Assembly (NCBI GenBank): GCA_021791075.1
Contig: JAJYXH010000065.1
Span: forward strand, 1-11,598
Direction: 5' to 3'
DNA from: Microcaldota archaeon
Lineage (GTDB): Archaea; Micrarchaeota; Micrarchaeia; Micrarchaeales; CABMGC01
Length of the DNA: 11,598 nt
Shown piece by piece: positions 5,868 through 11,598 of this stretch. Position 1 is the stretch's first letter. Each line of letters opens with the position of its first letter. The position numbers were made by a program, and so were the translations under genes. The notes below the pieces were generated by a model. It did no database searches. It was not told the DNA's origin and was given only the letters and a program-made list of their open reading frames with translations.

Positions 5868-7043
5868 CTACCCACGGAATCCCCTTCCGGCGGCCAGGAC
5901 TATTATCCCCGCGGTTATCGATATCACCGCCGCATAGAGGTAGGAGTACGAAGGGCTGACGACGTAGAGTATGCCCATTATGAGGTTCGCAAAGAAGAGG
6001 CCAAAGCCCCGGGAGCCCTGCAGCGCACCCATTCCCGTGTCGAGCTTCACGGCGCTCCTCATAAGCGAGATTATCGTCGGTTCCATCGTCTCAACGACCC
6101 CGAGCCCGAATCCCATAAGCGCAACGCCCAGGTAGTAGACCGAAACGGGGCTGTGAAATGCGTATCCCGCGGAAAGGAATGCCGTTCCTATCCCCGAGAG
6201 CATGTAGCCCAGATATCCAAGGGCCTTTATCTTATTCAGCCTCTTCCTGGAGCCTATGAAGTATCCCGTAAATGCCGAGACGCCGAGGTAGACCGCGTAG
6301 GAGCCTATGCCCAGAAGTATGCTGGAGCTGGCCGTCGCTATGGTCAGTATTGGAAACCCGAGGCTGTAATAGCTGAAGCCATAGAGGGCCGTCGCGATTA
6401 TTATCCCCCTGAAAGTGCTCTTCCTCATCCTGAAGCCACTGCTCTTTCCGGCATCGGGATTTGCAGGGCGCTGCCTCTTCCTTATGTCGCGCGTGGCCAC
6501 GAGCAGCAGCGTTGAGATCAGGATCGGAATCGAGGTCATGAGGAATGCGGTGCCCTGGCCAATGCCTATGCCAAGCACAAACAGGAGCCAGATGACAGCG
6601 AACATCCCACCCCCTATGTCGAGCGTATGCAGGAAACCGAAGGCCTTCCCGAGATTGCCCCTCTTGCTCGCATCGGCCAGCATCGCCCTCCGCGGAGGTA
6701 CCCTGAAGTTCCTGCCCCACCACCCTGCCGCAAAGAGCGCGATCGCCAGTATGGGATTGACCGTAAGGCCGACGATGGGCATCAGGAGCATGAACGCGCT
6801 TCCGATCACGGCAAGCCATCTCCTGCTGTGCGTGTTTCCAAGCAGTCCGGCAAAGTATGCCAGGAGAGCCCCGCCTCCGAATGCTATCGCATTAGCAAGC
6901 CCGAAATAGAAGGGGCTGGACGCGAGGGTCAGGACAAGGTATATAGGGAAGAGCGCCTGAACCGCCTGGTATCCGAGGTCGGCGAAGAAGGCAGAGAATG
7001 ATATGAGAAGAACGTCACGGTTCATCCAGCGTGGCAGGGTCAT
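5868..7043 (-). CDS. Major facilitator superfamily transporter
   Basis: Membrane transporter of 391 residues from the ATG at 7043, with about twelve hydrophobic segments in two halves separated by a basic cytoplasmic loop (TRDIRKRQRP to SGFRMRKS). The N-half loop RNFRVPPRRAMLADAS (about residues 111-126), followed by KAFGFLHTLDIGGG, resembles MFS members that carry an R-x-PPR-x-x-x-x-AD motif after the fourth helix; the second half has GYFIGSRKRLNKIKALG. The frame is open back to 7157, but those 38 residues are not membrane-like and contain the TATA box, so the ATG at 7043 is chosen. Substrate unknown; proximity to the purine operon is only suggestive because that operon has its own promoter. 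Divergent from the nuclease gene. Confidence 0.87.
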   Translation of the reverse strand: MTLPRWMNRDVLLISFSAFFADLGYQAVQALFPIYLVLTLASSPFYFGLANAIAFGGGALLAYFAGLLGNTHSRRWLAVIGSAFMLLMPIVGLTVNPILAIALFAAGWWGRNFRVPPRRAMLADASKRGNLGKAFGFLHTLDIGGGMFAVIWLLFVLGIGIGQGTAFLMTSIPILISTLLLVATRDIRKRQRPANPDAGKSSGFRMRKSTFRGIIIATALYGFSYYSLGFPILTIATASSSILLGIGSYAVYLGVSAFTGYFIGSRKRLNKIKALGYLGYMLSGIGTAFLSAGYAFHSPVSVYYLGVALMGFGLGVVETMEPTIISLMRSAVKLDTGMGALQGSRGFGLFFANLIMGILYVVSPSYSYLYAAVISITAGIIVLAAGRGFRG

Positions 7044-7066
7044 GAGGTTATTATCAGTAAACGGAT

Positions 7067-7074
7067 TTTTATAA
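7067..7074 (-). promoter_or_regulatory. TATA box of the MFS gene
   Basis: TTATAAAA on the minus strand, centred about 27 bases upstream of the ATG at 7043. It implies a leaderless mRNA and excludes the 38-codon upstream extension of the frame. Confidence 0.6.
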
Positions 7075-7140
7075 GCGTGTTGTTGCAGAATTTCAAAACC
7101 AGTTAAAAGCCCGCGGGGCGAAGTCCAAGTCCACAAAAGG

Positions 7141-7149
7141 GATAATAAA
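7141..7149 (+). promoter_or_regulatory. Putative TATA box of the nuclease gene
   Basis: GATAATAAA, centred about 25 bases before the ATG at 7170, the leaderless spacing seen at several other starts in this window. It lies in a 126-base divergent region shared with the MFS promoter. Confidence 0.5.
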
Positions 7150-7169
7150 CCCGCCACTGATAGAAATCC

Positions 7170-7865
7170 ATGCGAATCTCAGCCAAGGACCTGGGCTGGC
7201 TTGCCACCGTTGACTTCTGCCCCAGGTGCTTCTGGATAGAAAGGCACGCTAAAGGCCTTCCCTACCAGATGGGCTTCCCAGGGATCTTCTCCTCAATAGA
7301 CTCCTACACAAAGAACATAGTGGAGAGGCACTTCCAGAGGAGCGGTAAACTGCCTTCATGGCTTGGCGAGATTGGCGAGGTAAAGAGGATCATACCCGTA
7401 AGACAGTCGGAGTTCAAGATTGTAAAGGGAGGCGTGACCCTGACAGGAGCACCGGACCTCCTCTTCCAGAGACATGACGGAAGCTTCGGCATCGTGGACT
7501 ATAAGACTGCGCGGTATACGGGAAACCAGGACTCGCTCATGCCCGTCTACCGGATACAGCTCAACGGATATGCGTACATAGCCGAGGGCATAGGCTACAA
7601 GCCGGTAAACGACCTTTATCTGGTCTATTTCGAGCCTCCCTACAAGGAAGCTTACGAGCGTATAACCGACGCGCACACTAACCACGACGGTTTTGAGATG
7701 CCTTTCACGCCCAGGATACACAGGATAAGGAAGGACGCGAAGGAGGTGGAGCTGCTGCTCAAGAAGGCGTGGCAGATCTACTCCGGCGAAGGCCCGCCGA
7801 AAGGGCTGAACGGATGCAATGACTGCGAGAGGCTTGAGGAGCTTGTAGGGATTGCAGGGCTGTGA
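7170..7865 (+). CDS. PD-(D/E)XK superfamily nuclease, Cas4/RecB-like, with two CxxC pairs
   Basis: Predicted DNA nuclease of 231 residues. The catalytic core is visible: Asp96 in GAPDLLF, Asp110-x-Lys112 in GIVDYKTA, and Gln130-x-x-x-Tyr134 in RIQLNGYAY, the order seen in the RecB/Cas4 (PDDEXK_1) group. Cys17 and Cys20 (CPRC) near the start and Cys216 and Cys219 (CNDC) near the end could hold a 4Fe-4S cluster or zinc that ties the termini together. Cas4 and AddB-type nucleases use four Cys for an Fe-S cluster, although classic Cas4 has one N-terminal and three C-terminal Cys, so this 2+2 layout differs. No cas genes or CRISPR repeats lie in the window, so a general repair role is more likely than adaptation. 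The start at 7170 fits the TATA spacing. Confidence 0.82.
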   Translation: MRISAKDLGWLATVDFCPRCFWIERHAKGLPYQMGFPGIFSSIDSYTKNIVERHFQRSGKLPSWLGEIGEVKRIIPVRQSEFKIVKGGVTLTGAPDLLFQRHDGSFGIVDYKTARYTGNQDSLMPVYRIQLNGYAYIAEGIGYKPVNDLYLVYFEPPYKEAYERITDAHTNHDGFEMPFTPRIHRIRKDAKEVELLLKKAWQIYSGEGPPKGLNGCNDCERLEELVGIAGL

Positions 7866-7886
7866 CGCGTGTATACTAATTTTCAT

Positions 7887-7899
7887 TGAATTATTCAAT
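7887..7899. terminator. Possible shared 3' element between convergent genes
   Basis: TTGAATTATTCAA is an inverted repeat with 6-base arms and a 1-base centre. It lies between the nuclease stop and the surface-protein stop and runs two bases into the latter's TGA. A four-T run at 7880-7883 precedes it on the plus strand. Archaeal termination mostly uses oligo-T, so this is a weak candidate. Confidence 0.2.
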
Positions 7900-9832
7900 C
7901 ATTTAAAACCACATAAGCATAACTATTTTGACAGACAGCACCAATTGCCCCGCTCTCTATAAAAATAGTGTATTCGCCTGCTGGGAAGTAGTAGGATTTT
8001 GTATCTGTAATGCAAGAAGGATTATCATATACGCTTTGGTTTAATAAATAAATATTGTTAGGTGACGGGGTGCTATTGTACACATTTACTACAAGATGTA
8101 CAAATTGACCTTCATTATCTGAAACGGTCAAGTTTCCGCCAGACCACTCACACTGTTCAGATTTGCTGCTGTTTGCTGAGTTTATTGTAAGTTCGAAATT
8201 GCCACAACTACTTGGATTGTGAGGATAGATAGTAGTTTGTTGCCCAGATACCGTAGTGATATTTTGAGGTGGAGTGGGCGTTGTAGTATATGGGATTGTA
8301 GTTGCAGTTGTCGTAGTATAAGAAGTTGAAGTGACAATCGTAGTCTTAGCTGAATTACTATTGAATAGGCTTGTGAAGAAACTTATTATTGAGGCTATAA
8401 AACTAGAAATTGTGTAGCCCAAGCCTTCATTTGTTTGGTTATTCGAATTTGTAATCATAGTAGTTTTATTTTTAGAGATATACGGTATCGTTGTAGGAAT
8501 GAATATTGTAGTCGATGGCTGAATTGTTAAATTAGTTTCGTTTGAAAAAGTCATTATCCCTCTCTGATAGGAGATTATTTTATTTCCTATACCAAATATA
8601 TTGCCTCCAACCAGTGTGCTGTTTATAAGATAAATTGTATTGTTTATACCGGATATTCCTACCACTATTCTGGCTTTTGTATTTTTCAATATTATAATGT
8701 TATCGATCCCGGATATGCTGATGCTAATATTGCCATTTACTATACTAATATTATTTCCAATGCCACTTAAAGCAAGCAATACCTGATTGTTATTTGTAGT
8801 AGTTACATTCAGAGTATTGTTTATGCCCGATTCTTCTATATCGGTTGAGCTTGTTAGGTGAAGTTTGCTTATTTTGTCTATTCCTGAGAGGCTTATCTGC
8901 TGGCTAAACTCACCACTTTGGGGCAATGTAATATTATAATTTATATTAACAATAGAGGAGTTTTTGTTGATGGGATAGGCTATTGTAGTTGTATAATTTG
9001 TAATGCCTGGCATAATAGTTGAAGTCACACTCCCTATCAAAGGCGCATTTCCAGTCACGAATGTTATAGGATTCGCATATTCCGTTGCCCCATTAGAATG
9101 AAATTCATGGAACGTTTTGCCATTGAAGAATATCGGCGACTCAGTGCTATTTGAGAATATTATTTCTTTAGTAGGAGAATAGAATTCATCTGCCCAAAGC
9201 CACGCACCATTATTTGAAGTTAAACCATAAATCGAATAATTTACTACTTGTTCATTGCCATAATATGGGATAGTATGATACCATTCTGTCATGAGACCCG
9301 TAAAATAACCATTTTCCTCTGGGGCATAGGAATTGCCAATGAATTCAGAAGCACCTTCGTCGCTATAAGAGGTACTAGCTGTTGCGCCAGTATTCAGATC
9401 TTTAACCAGCATTATTACACTTCCATTATCAAAATATAAGTTCAATAAGATTATATCATCCTGATTTACTGGGCCAGAAAAGCTGAGAACACCGCCCCCT
9501 CCATTTTGTGGGAATACTGATTGCCCGTTAGGGGAGAAGACTTCATAATTAGCATAAAAGCCTCTTGCATAAGGGCCCCAATTATATGATATGCCTACTT
9601 GATACCAATAGCCCGTATTAGAATAACCATTAAGCAAATATGCAGGTCCATATCCATCACTGGAGCTTTGTGCTACAGCTGTTACATTATACGCCAGTGA
9701 CGTATAGTTTTGTGTAAATGTGATGCCTAATTGTTCGTCATAAGATGCATTTGTAGCATATGCACTACTAATAAGAGTAGAAACGAGTACTAAGCCTAAA
9801 AGCACGTAATTATGTAAAAACAAGATCTTCAT
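7895..9832 (-). CDS. Secreted, sequon-rich surface protein with SGI repeats and Thr stalk
   Basis: Unrecognised extracellular protein of 645 residues. The start at 9832 (ATG AAG) begins a signal peptide: a Lys, a hydrophobic core, then SSAYA with likely cleavage after Ala26. The in-frame TTG at 9859 would place nine residues before it and is rejected. Layout: an N-terminal beta-rich domain (27 to about 260) with many Tyr and Trp, including NGYSNTGYWYQVGISYNW; six repeats of about 19 residues headed by SGI (316-430); a hydrophobic stretch 472-491; a Thr-rich segment 497-536; and a C-terminal domain 543-645 with four Cys (543, 561, 607, 634), possibly two disulfides. I count about 24 N-x-S/T sequons, fitting archaeal surface glycosylation. 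No C-terminal anchor is seen. The gene is much more AT-rich than those to its left. Adhesion or envelope role is inference only. Confidence 0.8.
   Translation of the reverse strand: MKILFLHNYVLLGLVLVSTLISSAYATNASYDEQLGITFTQNYTSLAYNVTAVAQSSSDGYGPAYLLNGYSNTGYWYQVGISYNWGPYARGFYANYEVFSPNGQSVFPQNGGGGVLSFSGPVNQDDIILLNLYFDNGSVIMLVKDLNTGATASTSYSDEGASEFIGNSYAPEENGYFTGLMTEWYHTIPYYGNEQVVNYSIYGLTSNNGAWLWADEFYSPTKEIIFSNSTESPIFFNGKTFHEFHSNGATEYANPITFVTGNAPLIGSVTSTIMPGITNYTTTIAYPINKNSSIVNINYNITLPQSGEFSQQISLSGIDKISKLHLTSSTDIEESGINNTLNVTTTNNNQVLLALSGIGNNISIVNGNISISISGIDNIIILKNTKARIVVGISGINNTIYLINSTLVGGNIFGIGNKIISYQRGIMTFSNETNLTIQPSTTIFIPTTIPYISKNKTTMITNSNNQTNEGLGYTISSFIASIISFFTSLFNSNSAKTTIVTSTSYTTTTATTIPYTTTPTPPQNITTVSGQQTTIYPHNPSSCGNFELTINSANSSKSEQCEWSGGNLTVSDNEGQFVHLVVNVYNSTPSPNNIYLLNQSVYDNPSCITDTKSYYFPAGEYTIFIESGAIGAVCQNSYAYVVLND
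8546..8887 (-). repeat. Six SGI-headed protein repeats of about 19 residues
   Basis: Within the surface protein, units begin at 8887 (SGID), 8830 (SGIN), 8767 (SGIG), 8713 (SGID), 8653 (SGIN) and 8596 (FGIG). Spacings are 19, 21, 18, 20 and 19 residues. Each unit reads roughly (S/F)GIxN, then alternating hydrophobic residues. The pattern resembles the G-x-x-N repeats of DUF3060-like or other beta-solenoid proteins. The DNA copies are diverged, so this is a protein repeat rather than a recent DNA duplication. Confidence 0.7.
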
Positions 9833-9859
9833 TTGTAATCTATATGCTATTTGTAACAA

Positions 9860-9867
9860 AATTTAAA
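9860..9867 (-). promoter_or_regulatory. Putative TATA box of the surface-protein gene
   Basis: TTTAAATT on the minus strand, centred about 31 bases upstream of the ATG at 9832, predicting a leader of only about five bases. The box overlaps the TAA that ends the gene remnant lying upstream on the same strand. Confidence 0.4.
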
Positions 9868-10086
9868 TAGGTATAATCATATGTTCTATCATAGAGAGAC
9901 ATGGGATGTCGTACATCAGATTCGAATTGTAGATCCGAATGTATCCTATATTGATCTTTGATATCCACTCTACTGCCTTCTTCAGTTCCAGAGCCAGTCT
10001 GCACCCTCCGTTGTGCAATAGGCCGTTTTCATAGACTTTATGTCAGTTCTTCCCTTTTTATATGCGGGTTTCGTTAAGGGACTCAT
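9863..10086 (-). pseudogene. Frameshifted short gene remnant in a 290-base gap
   Basis: The stretch between the surface gene and the PQ-loop-like gene has no long frame. On the minus strand an ATG at 10086 opens a 34-codon frame ending at 9982, while another frame reads openly from 10042 to a TAA at 9863. If the A-run at 10026-10029 had one more A, the two would join into 74 codons containing NGGCRLALELKKAVEWISKI and NIGYIRIYNSNLMYDI. This looks protein-like, a charged helix followed by a strand. It faintly recalls the G-x(n)-EWC-x-x-x-GI-x-x-x-x-x-Y segment of cis-prenyltransferases, but the DGNRRWA motif is absent and I do not rely on it. It may instead be a real small gene with a sequence error, or non-coding. 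The rest of the gap (10087-10155) holds a CCTCTAAGAGG palindrome and nothing else I can name. Confidence 0.3.
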
Positions 10087-10155
10087 ACCTCTAAGAGGTC
10101 AGCCCCAAGAGGGACGCTGAATCTTCCTTTAAGTCCGCTTTAACATACATATATG

Positions 10156-10749
10156 TCAATCATCTATTTTCTTTCTAAGCTGCCTTCTCCTTACAATGAG
10201 TAATACACTAAATAAACCATTTGCAAAAAGCCACGCTACTGGGTACAAATATGTTACAATTGTATAGGTCTCTAATGCATATATCCCAATGGCAAACCTA
10301 AACGTGTTTAGGCTATAGCTAAACAAGGTCTCTGTATAAGGTTTATTCCAAGACTTTCTAATTGTGGGAATAAAACCTAGCATGTCTATGGCTACAAGTA
10401 AAATAACAGATATCAAGGGCTGTTTTGTAATTATATAAAGTCCTAGAGCAGCCAGGGCCAGTATAAGGAATACAGTATCCAATCTAGTTATATTTCTGAT
10501 TCCGTGCCAGAAAGACAGTCCGAATATCAAAAGGCATACAAGTCCTGCGCTAAGCGTCAGCCAAGATCCAGCTCCTGCGCCTGCATTAAACTGGAAAAAG
10601 AAGACCAAGAGGGTAACAAACCCCCAAATAAACCAGCTGTAGATGTGCGGCTTCGTTTTTCCCTTTATAGTGTCTCTGATATAAGGGACATAACCAACAA
10701 ATACAAGTAAAGAGGCAATAAGACCTACAATAACTTTAAGATCATACAT
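10156..10749 (-). CDS. PQ-loop-like duplicated membrane protein
   Basis: Integral membrane protein of 197 residues from the ATG at 10749, with about seven hydrophobic segments. Two halves carry related motifs: GYVPYIRDTIKGKTKP near residues 19-34 and GFIPTIRKSWNKP near 125-137. Each has a Pro in a helix, then I-R and a short polar loop, followed by an aromatic helix (SWFIWGF; FSYSLNTFRF). This is the arrangement of PQ-loop/SWEET-type three-helix repeats, although the Gln of PQ is Tyr or Thr here. It matches my memory of a widespread uncharacterised bacterial and archaeal family with this motif pair; the function is not known to me. The frame extends to a TTG at 10770; I prefer the ATG because a weak TATA-like element at 10773-10780 is about 27 bases from it. 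It ends in a basic then acidic tail (RRRQLRKKIDD). Confidence 0.72.
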   Translation of the reverse strand: MYDLKVIVGLIASLLVFVGYVPYIRDTIKGKTKPHIYSWFIWGFVTLLVFFFQFNAGAGAGSWLTLSAGLVCLLIFGLSFWHGIRNITRLDTVFLILALAALGLYIITKQPLISVILLVAIDMLGFIPTIRKSWNKPYTETLFSYSLNTFRFAIGIYALETYTIVTYLYPVAWLFANGLFSVLLIVRRRQLRKKIDD

Positions 10750-10772
10750 CAGACTATCTATCAAGCTCAAAG

Positions 10773-10780
10773 CTCTAAAG
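10773..10780 (-). promoter_or_regulatory. Weak TATA-like element of the PQ-loop-like gene
   Basis: CTTTAGAG on the minus strand, about 27 bases before the ATG at 10749. Its sequence is a poor TATA match; only the spacing supports it. Confidence 0.25.
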
Positions 10781-10906
10781 CCTTAGCTTCGTCATGCAAA
10801 ACAAAGGAAGTAATGGGGATTTGAAGGAAAAATCATTGGACACTCATTATATGCTGATATTTTCAAAGAAAGCGTGTGATCCGAACATGAAGATAAAGGG
10901 AATGGC

Positions 10907-11449
10907 CTAACCTTTACTCAACCAGATAAATGCACACAAACAAATCCCTGCAAAGTTCACTTCGCGAACCTTATGTAAATTCTGCGATACAGAAACAGCA
11001 CCGATACGACCAGGATTACGGTTGCCCCCAAATATATATAGGAAAGGAGAAGCCGCACTGCCCTTAACGCTAGAACCAATCGAGATTGTCAAAAGCAGGC
11101 TTAAGAAGCCTATAAATGCAGTTACAAAAGCATGCACGGTAAATATCATACTGAAGGCAATGCTCTGGTTGTTTGCGCCTTCTTGGTCTCCGATGCGGTA
11201 GAACAGCGAGGGAAGATTCATGAGGTACGGGTATTTCTCAAATAAGGTATATCTATATTTGATTATCAGAAGGAGCATCACCAAAACGCAGGTAAATACC
11301 AAAGGAGCTATGAACAATGTTGTTTTGCCTGCTGATTGGAAATAATAGAATCCGGCAAACCAGGAGAAAAGAACAAGCAGCAACCCTATAACTATGAGCA
11401 CCTTTGCTGCGCTCTCCAGACCGTATCTCTTAAGCTTTCTGCCAGCCAT
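10907..11449 (-). CDS. Small membrane protein with an apparent C-terminal frameshift
   Basis: Unrecognised membrane protein. From the ATG at 11449 (preferred over the one at 11464 by TATA spacing) the frame gives 180 residues. It starts with a basic stretch (MAGRKLKRYG) and has three clear helices: AAKVLIVIGLLLVLFSWFAG, IAPLVFTCVLVMLLLII, and a third around VTAFIGFLSLLLTISIG. A conserved-looking loop YPYLMNLPSLFYRIGDQEG lies between helices two and three. After SPFLYIFGG (about 11025) the reading becomes polar and low-complexity. One frame over, the same DNA reads GATVILVVSVLFLYRRIYIR and stops at 10957, a convincing fourth helix with a basic tail. Restoring it needs a one-base loss in the GGGGG run or one more TA in the adjacent TATATATA run, giving about 163 residues. 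It is either a broken gene, a phase-variable one, or a sequencing error. Confidence 0.6.
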   Translation of the reverse strand: MAGRKLKRYGLESAAKVLIVIGLLLVLFSWFAGFYYFQSAGKTTLFIAPLVFTCVLVMLLLIIKYRYTLFEKYPYLMNLPSLFYRIGDQEGANNQSIAFSMIFTVHAFVTAFIGFLSLLLTISIGSSVKGSAASPFLYIFGGNRNPGRIGAVSVSQNLHKVREVNFAGICLCAFIWLSKG

Positions 11450-11470
11450 AAGGTTATTGCCCATCCTGGC

Positions 11471-11478
11471 TATTTAAA
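11471..11478 (-). promoter_or_regulatory. TATA box of the small membrane-protein gene
   Basis: TTTAAATA on the minus strand, centred about 26 bases before the ATG at 11449, giving a leaderless transcript and selecting this ATG over 11464. Confidence 0.55.
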
Positions 11479-11568
11479 CTTGCGGTATTTATAGCACTCC
11501 AATAAAGTGATACAACTTCCAGTATTATAACAGCCAATAAACTCTAATAACTCTTTCTATCAAAGGAA

Positions 11569-11598
11569 ATGCTGGCGACAGGAATGTTTGAAGAGGAC
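11569..11598 (+). CDS. Possible first codons of a gene leaving the right edge
   Basis: ATG at 11569 opens MLATGMFEED and runs off the window. A TATA-like CTAATAAC at 11544-11551 lies about 22 bases upstream, slightly short of the usual spacing. Only ten codons are visible, so this is a guess from position and promoter only. Confidence 0.2.
   Translation, partial: MLATGMFEED

Noticed and set aside
5802..6515. A plus-strand frame of 237 codons opposite the MFS gene
   Set aside because: The translation is charged and low in hydrophobic order, and it is antisense to a transporter with clear helices and its own TATA box.
7170..7865. The idea that the nuclease is a Cas4 in a CRISPR locus
   Set aside because: No cas1 or cas2, no effector genes and no repeat-spacer pattern is present in the window, and the Cys layout is not that of classic Cas4.
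9905..9945. GATTCGAAT / GATCCGAAT motifs that recall a tRNA T-loop
   Set aside because: No acceptor, D or anticodon arms can be paired around them, and the motifs are only imperfect direct repeats about 12 bases apart within the gene remnant.
10088..10098. CCTCTAAGAGG palindrome as a hairpin terminator or operator
   Set aside because: The arms are 5 bases with a 1-base centre, so no stable hairpin forms, and it is not placed at any confident promoter.
10794..10910. A 38-codon plus-strand frame (starts MQNKGSNGDLKEKSLD)
   Set aside because: No TATA box at the expected spacing and no ribosome binding site; it lies in a gap and ends on the opposing gene's stop. Too short to support without homologues.

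Overview
This window looks like a compact archaeal chromosome segment. Genes are packed tightly with convergent ends that nearly touch or overlap. Most transcription units are preceded by an AT-rich TATA-like element about 25 bases before a start codon, as expected for leaderless archaeal mRNAs. Arg AGG and Ile ATA codons are common, and the one large secreted protein is rich in N-glycosylation sequons with a Thr-rich stalk. A small-genome or DPANN-type archaeon (Micrarchaeota-like) is my best guess; the lineage is inference, not something a single window proves.

Bases 1-7865 are relatively GC-rich and hold housekeeping or metabolic genes. From the left: the first codons of an ABC-2 permease and its DrrA-type ATPase (minus strand); a MazG-like pyrophosphohydrolase (plus); an overlapping msrB-msrA pair that repairs oxidised methionine (minus); a CPA-type cation:proton antiporter (plus) that lacks the usual transport Asp in TM6; an adenosine-deaminase-like enzyme and an IMP-dehydrogenase-like enzyme in one minus-strand purine operon; an MFS transporter (minus); and a PD-(D/E)XK nuclease with two CxxC pairs (plus).

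From about 7866 to the right edge the DNA becomes clearly AT-rich: sampled 60-base lines have about 30-33% GC, against about 60% in a sampled line of the purine operon. This part holds a 645-aa secreted surface protein with six SGI-type repeats and a Thr stalk; a roughly 300-base stretch with only a frameshifted gene remnant; a PQ-loop-like duplicated membrane protein; a four-helix membrane protein whose last helix lies in a shifted frame; and perhaps the first codons of another gene at the right edge. It reads like accessory, faster-evolving or acquired DNA.

The genes suggest a cell that handles oxidative damage (MsrA/B), ion and solute transport (ABC, antiporter, MFS) and purine interconversion (deaminase plus IMPDH-like enzyme), next to a surface-related island. 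No rRNA, tRNA, CRISPR array or insertion sequence was recognised.
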